DNA from: an uncultured bacterium
Lineage (GTDB): Bacteria; Desulfobacterota; Binatia; HRBIN30
Length of the DNA: 9,539 nucleotides
Assembly (NCBI GenBank): GCA_937975525.1
Contig: CALJUJ010000087.1
Location: forward strand, 1 to 9,539
Direction: 5' to 3'
Of the stretch, positions 6,118-9,539 are shown piece by piece. The notes under the pieces are model-generated. The model was given only the letters and a program-made list of their open reading frames with translations, did not search any database and was not told where the DNA came from. Numbering within the stretch: the first letter of the stretch is position 1; each line of letters begins with the position of its first letter. Both the position numbers and the translations under genes were made by a program.

Positions 6118-7293
6118 TCAGCCGGCTCGTCGATCCTTTTCTTCCTGCTCGGCAGCGTGCTTCGAAACCTCCGTCATGATGGCCTCCATGGCCTTGCCCA
6201 TGAAGGTCGGGCGGTTCTCCGCCGCCCAGGCGTTCGACAGCGCAACTCCCGGCAACGCTCCCTGAAAGCGGGGCACGACGTGGCGTGCGATCAACTCGTA
6301 GCTCCGCCGCGTCGGCACACGATCGGCCCACTCGTGGGCCATCAGCAGCATGCACCCGAAACCGCCTGATTGCTCCCGCAACCTGTCGATCTGGACGGCG
6401 GCGTCGTCCGGGGTTCCGATCACGGCGAGGCCCGATGCGTTCATCGCGTCGACAGCATCGTCGAGCGAGCCCTCCGGCGCGAGAGGAAGCGCCGCGACGT
6501 TGCGGAAGTAGTCGAGCCAGGCCCCTAGCCCGAAACGTACGTCGCGCCGGGCCTGCTCCGCCGTTTCCGCGCTATGCATCGGCGCCACCAGACGCCATCC
6601 GTCACGCCGGACGGTCTGGCCGAATTCGGCGGCACGCTGCTCGCAGATCTCCCAGTTCGAGGCGAGCGCATTGAATCCACCGGTGCTCGTCGCGCCGATC
6701 GACAGCAGGTCCAGACCGTACTTGCCTGCCGCCCGGGCCCCGGCGGGAGAGACTTGCGACGCGACGGCGATCGGCACATGGGGCTTGGTGAAGCCGCGCA
6801 GCTGCAGGCGTGCGTCACGGAGGACGAACCAATCCGTCTCCATGGACACGACCTCGCCGCGCAGCAACGGAACGAGTGCCGCCAGCGCCTCGTCCATCCG
6901 ATCGCGCTGGCGCATCGGGTCGATGCCCATCATGAAGGCGTCGGACGGCAGCGCTCCCGGTCCGACGCCGAACATCACCCGACCACGCGTCTGGTGGTCG
7001 AGCTGCATGATCCGGTCCGCCACCATCAGCGGATGGTGGTAGGGGAGCGACACCACGCCGGTGCCCAGGCGGATGTGCCGGGTGCGTTCGGCCGCCGCAG
7101 CGACGAAGACCTCGGGGCTGGCGATGATCTCCATTCCTGCGGAGTGGTGCTCGCCGATCCAGGCTTCGTCGAATCCCAGCTCGTCGAGCCATTCGACGAG
7201 CTCGAAATCCCGCTGCAACGACAACGTGGGGTTCTCGCCGACGGCATGAAACGGGGCGAGAAAGATCCCGAAATCCAGGCGTTCGAGGGACAT
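6118..7293 (-). CDS. Luciferase-like flavin-dependent monooxygenase (limonene-monooxygenase-like)
   Basis: Member of the bacterial luciferase-like (LLM) superfamily, which uses reduced flavin and oxygen to oxidise small organic substrates; the flavin is supplied by a separate reductase. The 391-residue protein opens LDFGIFLAPFHAVGENPTLSL and continues with DEAWIGEHHSAGMEIIASPE (42-61), IRLGTGVVSLPYHHPLMVADR (75-94) and RGRVMFGVGPGALPSDAFMMG (103-123). I associate this pattern with proteins annotated as limonene 1,2-monooxygenase or alkanal-type LLM enzymes. The hydride- and flavin-binding TIM-barrel core is complete. The ATG at 7291-7293 is favoured over an upstream start 13 codons earlier because GGAAGGAG sits four bases before it and the conserved sequence begins at once. 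The real substrate cannot be told from sequence: LLM annotations are often over-specific. It follows the LMF-family gene by 64 bases on the same strand and may be co-transcribed. It ends in TGA. Confidence 0.88.
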   Translation of the reverse strand: MSLERLDFGIFLAPFHAVGENPTLSLQRDFELVEWLDELGFDEAWIGEHHSAGMEIIASPEVFVAAAAERTRHIRLGTGVVSLPYHHPLMVADRIMQLDHQTRGRVMFGVGPGALPSDAFMMGIDPMRQRDRMDEALAALVPLLRGEVVSMETDWFVLRDARLQLRGFTKPHVPIAVASQVSPAGARAAGKYGLDLLSIGATSTGGFNALASNWEICEQRAAEFGQTVRRDGWRLVAPMHSAETAEQARRDVRFGLGAWLDYFRNVAALPLAPEGSLDDAVDAMNASGLAVIGTPDDAAVQIDRLREQSGGFGCMLLMAHEWADRVPTRRSYELIARHVVPRFQGALPGVALSNAWAAENRPTFMGKAMEAIMTEVSKHAAEQEEKDRRAG

Positions 7294-7297
7294 GCGA

Positions 7298-7303
7298 CTC
7301 CTT
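7298..7303 (-). promoter_or_regulatory. Ribosome-binding site fixing the monooxygenase start
   Basis: AAGGAG, within GGAAGGAG, lies four bases upstream of the ATG at 7291-7293. It selects that ATG over the longer reading frame that begins at 7332. Confidence 0.7.
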
Positions 7304-7357
7304 CCGAAGCTCACCCTTCGCACCCCGGGCAAAGCGAGGCAACCGCGACCGGAGAAA

Positions 7358-8836
7358 TCAACGTCGCTCGCGCACTCGCGAGGTCGTCACCTGCTCGCGG
7401 CTCCACCAGGCTCCCGTGCGCCAGCCCTCGTCCCAGTCGGTGAAGCGATAGCGATAGACCACGACACGAACGAAGCGCGGTCCGACGCGCGCAAAGGGTT
7501 GCTGCGCGAAGAGCGGCGCCACCGCCTGCGGCTCGTGCAGGATGCGGTCGAGAAGCACGTCGAAATACGGCGCGCCCCAGCGACGCCCCAACAAGAGAAA
7601 CCACAAGCGGAAGTCGACCCGCGGCTGATGTGGGGCGACGAACGCAGGTGGACGGTGCACGTCGCCGGGCTTGTAGTGGAACTCGTACGGATGCCACGTC
7701 GCGCCATCGTCGGAACCCTCGATCACCGCCTCGCGCCGCACCAACGTCATCGACGCGAACAGATGGTAGGCGTTGATCGTGCGCCACGGCCCGATGGTCG
7801 CGCGCACGGCGTCGAGTGCGGGCAGCGGCGCGACGAACCGCGAGAAAGGAACGAACGACAGCAGGACGAACGCCGCACCGATCAGCCCGCCTGCAGCCTG
7901 ACGCCACGCCGGGGGACGGCTGCGCGCCGCGGCCCCGGCTCGCAGCCAAGCCGGCATGTCGCGATCGTCGAGAACGAACAGGCAAAGGGCGAGCGTGAGG
8001 TAGTTGAAGAACGTGTAGTTCGCGGTGAGGACGACTCCCAGCTGCAAGCTCGCGAGCACGGCGAAGGCGAGGCGACGTGGCCCGCGGCCGAGCCATATCA
8101 GCAGCGGCACCGCGAGCTCGGCGACGAGCGTCGCCAGTGCCGTCAGCTGGTGCGCCCAGACCGGCAGCTGATGCGCATACCACCCGAGCCACGTCGGCAG
8201 CGGCGCCGTTTCGTAATACGCGACCATGGCCGTCAGGTCGCGCCACGTCGGGTCGCCGGAGAGCAGCTTGGCTGCGCCCGATTCGACGTGCAGGCGAAAC
8301 ACGAGCCACAGCATCAAGAACACGCCCAGTCGGTGGGGCGGTGGCGCGCCCCGCAGGCGCCATCCGGAAGGCGCGACGAAGAGGGCGAAGAAGGTCGACT
8401 CGAGGAGCAGGTTGTCCCACTGAAAATCGAGGAAATCTCGCCCGACCGCCACGAACGAGAGGTAGAAGATCCAGATCGCCACGAGACACAGCCGGGGGGC
8501 GCAACCGAGGGCGAGCGCGCCGCTGGCGGCGACACCGGCGCTGGCGACCACGCGGAGCGCCGTCTCGCCCGCTCCCCACCACAGGATCGTCGGCATCTGC
8601 CCGAGGCTGGTTCGCTCGCGGATCGCGTCGAGAAATGGCGCAACGGGGAGCAGTCCCGAGTCGCCGTAGAGGACGTCGACCTGCCAGCCGAGCGACAGGA
8701 ACGCGATGCAGGCGATCGCACCATGCACGCGCAAGTAGACGTCGCGTACGACGGCGCGCGGCGGTGCCACGCCGCGCTCGGCGGCGCCGCTCATCGCCTC
8801 CACCATTGCGCCGGCCGGGCGCTGCCTCGCTTGCAC
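7358..8836 (-). CDS. Lipase maturation factor (LMF1) family polytopic membrane protein
   Basis: Bacterial relative of vertebrate LMF1, the endoplasmic-reticulum protein needed to fold dimeric lipases; the bacterial role is not established. The 492-residue chain has several hydrophobic segments, at about 36-52, 94-132, 170-183, 230-250, 257-290 and 315-330. Family motifs are clear: DFQWDNLLLES (137-147) with the following TFFALF, SGAAKLLSGDPTWRDLTAM (186-204), YYETAPLPTWLGWYAHQLP (207-225), and a soluble C-terminal domain with INAYHLFASMT (354-364), EGSDDGATWHPYEFHYKPGD (373-392) and APHQPRVDFRLWF (401-413). The GTG at 8834-8836 has a G-rich stretch before it; an ATG 10 codons in (8806) or 14 codons in (8794) could be the real start, since the first 28 residues are not conserved. 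The start faces the divergent phosphatase gene only 29 bases away, so their promoters must overlap each other or the coding ends. It ends in TGA and precedes the monooxygenase gene. Confidence 0.85.
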   Translation of the reverse strand: MQARQRPAGAMVEAMSGAAERGVAPPRAVVRDVYLRVHGAIACIAFLSLGWQVDVLYGDSGLLPVAPFLDAIRERTSLGQMPTILWWGAGETALRVVASAGVAASGALALGCAPRLCLVAIWIFYLSFVAVGRDFLDFQWDNLLLESTFFALFVAPSGWRLRGAPPPHRLGVFLMLWLVFRLHVESGAAKLLSGDPTWRDLTAMVAYYETAPLPTWLGWYAHQLPVWAHQLTALATLVAELAVPLLIWLGRGPRRLAFAVLASLQLGVVLTANYTFFNYLTLALCLFVLDDRDMPAWLRAGAAARSRPPAWRQAAGGLIGAAFVLLSFVPFSRFVAPLPALDAVRATIGPWRTINAYHLFASMTLVRREAVIEGSDDGATWHPYEFHYKPGDVHRPPAFVAPHQPRVDFRLWFLLLGRRWGAPYFDVLLDRILHEPQAVAPLFAQQPFARVGPRFVRVVVYRYRFTDWDEGWRTGAWWSREQVTTSRVRERR

Positions 8837-8865
8837 GCGGTGGCCCCCTGTGGGAACAGCGTCGC

Positions 8866-9539
8866 ATGCAGGCCTGGCTCGACACCGCTGCCGCCATCGC
8901 CGAAGAGGCAGGCGACCGCATCGTTCGCGCCTGGCGGGGCCGGCGCAACGTGACGCACAAGGGCGCGGTCGATCTCGTCACCGACACCGACACCGAGGTC
9001 GAGGAGCTCGTCGTCCACCGCCTGCGCGAGGCCTTTCCGAGCCACGAGATCGTCGCCGAAGAAAGCGCCGAAGCCGACCCGCGCGAGCGAATCGGCGCGG
9101 CGGCGCATGCGTGGATCGTCGATCCCCTGGACGGGGCCACGAAGGTCGCGCACGGTGACCCGCACGTCGCCGTATCGGTCGGGCTGATGAAGCACGGCGT
9201 GCCCGCGCTCGGCGTCGTACGCGATCCCCTGCGCCGCGAGACCTTCACCGCCGTGCGCGGACATGGCGCGTTTCTCGACGGATCGCGCATCCAGGTCTCG
9301 ACCACCGCCAACCTCGACGCAGCCCTGATCGGCACCGGCTTTCCCTACGACCGACGCGAGCACGCGGCTGCCTATCTGCGCTTCGTCCAGGACTTCCTCG
9401 AGCGCGTGCAGGGAATCCGCCGCGCCGGCACCGCCTCGCTCGACCTTTGCTGGGTCGCCTGCGGCCGGCTGGACGGTTTCTGGGAGCTCAAACTCAAGCC
9501 GTGGGACGTCGCGGCAGGAGCGGCCATCGTTCTCGAGGC
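8866..9539 (+). CDS. Inositol monophosphatase family phosphatase, C-terminus beyond the window
   Basis: Mg-dependent sugar-phosphate phosphatase fold (IMPase/SuhB family). The first 224 residues are present; roughly 40 more are expected. Recognisable elements are KGAVDLVTDTDTEVEELV (32-50), the metal-ligand Glu65 in AEES, the core WIVDPLDG (83-90) with metal ligands Asp86 and Asp89, LGVVRDPLRRETFTAVRGHGAFLDG (115-139), GTGFPYDRRE (157-166), and GIRRAGTASLDL to LKPWDVAAG (183-218) with Asp214. The catalytic loop is unusual: after DPLDG the usual TTN reads Ala91-Thr92-Lys93. Ala91 takes the place of the Thr (Thr95 in human IMPase) implicated in activating the nucleophilic water, so activity or substrate may be altered. 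I chose the ATG at 8866 since no start lies upstream in frame near the conserved region; only a weak GGGA precedes it. Other IMPase-fold functions (histidinol phosphatase, PAP phosphatase) cannot be excluded. It is divergent from the LMF gene. Confidence 0.88.
   Translation, partial: MQAWLDTAAAIAEEAGDRIVRAWRGRRNVTHKGAVDLVTDTDTEVEELVVHRLREAFPSHEIVAEESAEADPRERIGAAAHAWIVDPLDGATKVAHGDPHVAVSVGLMKHGVPALGVVRDPLRRETFTAVRGHGAFLDGSRIQVSTTANLDAALIGTGFPYDRREHAAAYLRFVQDFLERVQGIRRAGTASLDLCWVACGRLDGFWELKLKPWDVAAGAAIVLE

Noticed and set aside
7292..9335. Long open frames through the LMF and phosphatase region (plus 7292-8953, minus 7311-9335)
   Set aside because: They are Arg/Pro/Gly-rich and motif-free, and they overlap two genes with clear family signatures in other frames.
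1..9539. tRNA, rRNA, CRISPR array, insertion sequence or phage genes
   Set aside because: No cloverleaf, repeat-spacer ladder, transposase motif or terminal repeats were seen; nearly all sequence is covered by housekeeping-type genes with spacers under 130 bases.

Overview
High-GC bacterial chromosomal DNA (by eye about two thirds G+C, with strong third-position GC bias that gives almost every real gene long open shadow frames on the other strand). The gene families suggest a Gram-negative bacterium with outer-membrane lipoproteins. A deltaproteobacterial-type lineage (Myxococcota, Binatota or Desulfobacterota in the broad sense) is my best guess, at low confidence. There are no mobile elements, CRISPR arrays, tRNAs or rRNAs that I can see. 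It reads as a housekeeping region.

Left part, minus strand, read from right to left (5240 down to 1): grpE, dnaK, dnaJ, a TPR lipoprotein gene, then the 5' end of thiL. This is a heat-shock chaperone cluster with a periplasm-facing lipoprotein and a thiamine-phosphate kinase attached at the end. The dnaJ stop and the lipoprotein start overlap by one base. The dnaK-dnaJ gap carries strong hairpins. The striking anomaly is in dnaK: codon 350 is TAG where the family normally has GAG (Glu). The reading frame continues perfectly on both sides, so the gene appears as a 349-residue N-terminal piece and a C-terminal piece that could restart at a GTG.

Middle (5319-6113, plus strand): recO, divergent from grpE across a short AT-rich intergenic promoter zone, and convergent, four bases apart, with the next gene.

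Right part (6118-8836, minus strand): a luciferase-like flavin monooxygenase of the limonene-monooxygenase-like type, preceded by a polytopic membrane protein of the lipase maturation factor (LMF1) family. Divergent from the latter is an inositol-monophosphatase family gene (8866 to the window end, plus strand) that is canonical almost everywhere except in the catalytic loop, where the usual DGTTN reads DGATK.

No obviously new multi-gene system is visible. The best leads are the in-frame amber codon in dnaK with a ribosome-binding site and GTG behind it, the altered catalytic loop of the inositol-monophosphatase homologue, the structured dnaK-dnaJ spacer, and a repeated short motif in the lipoprotein tail.
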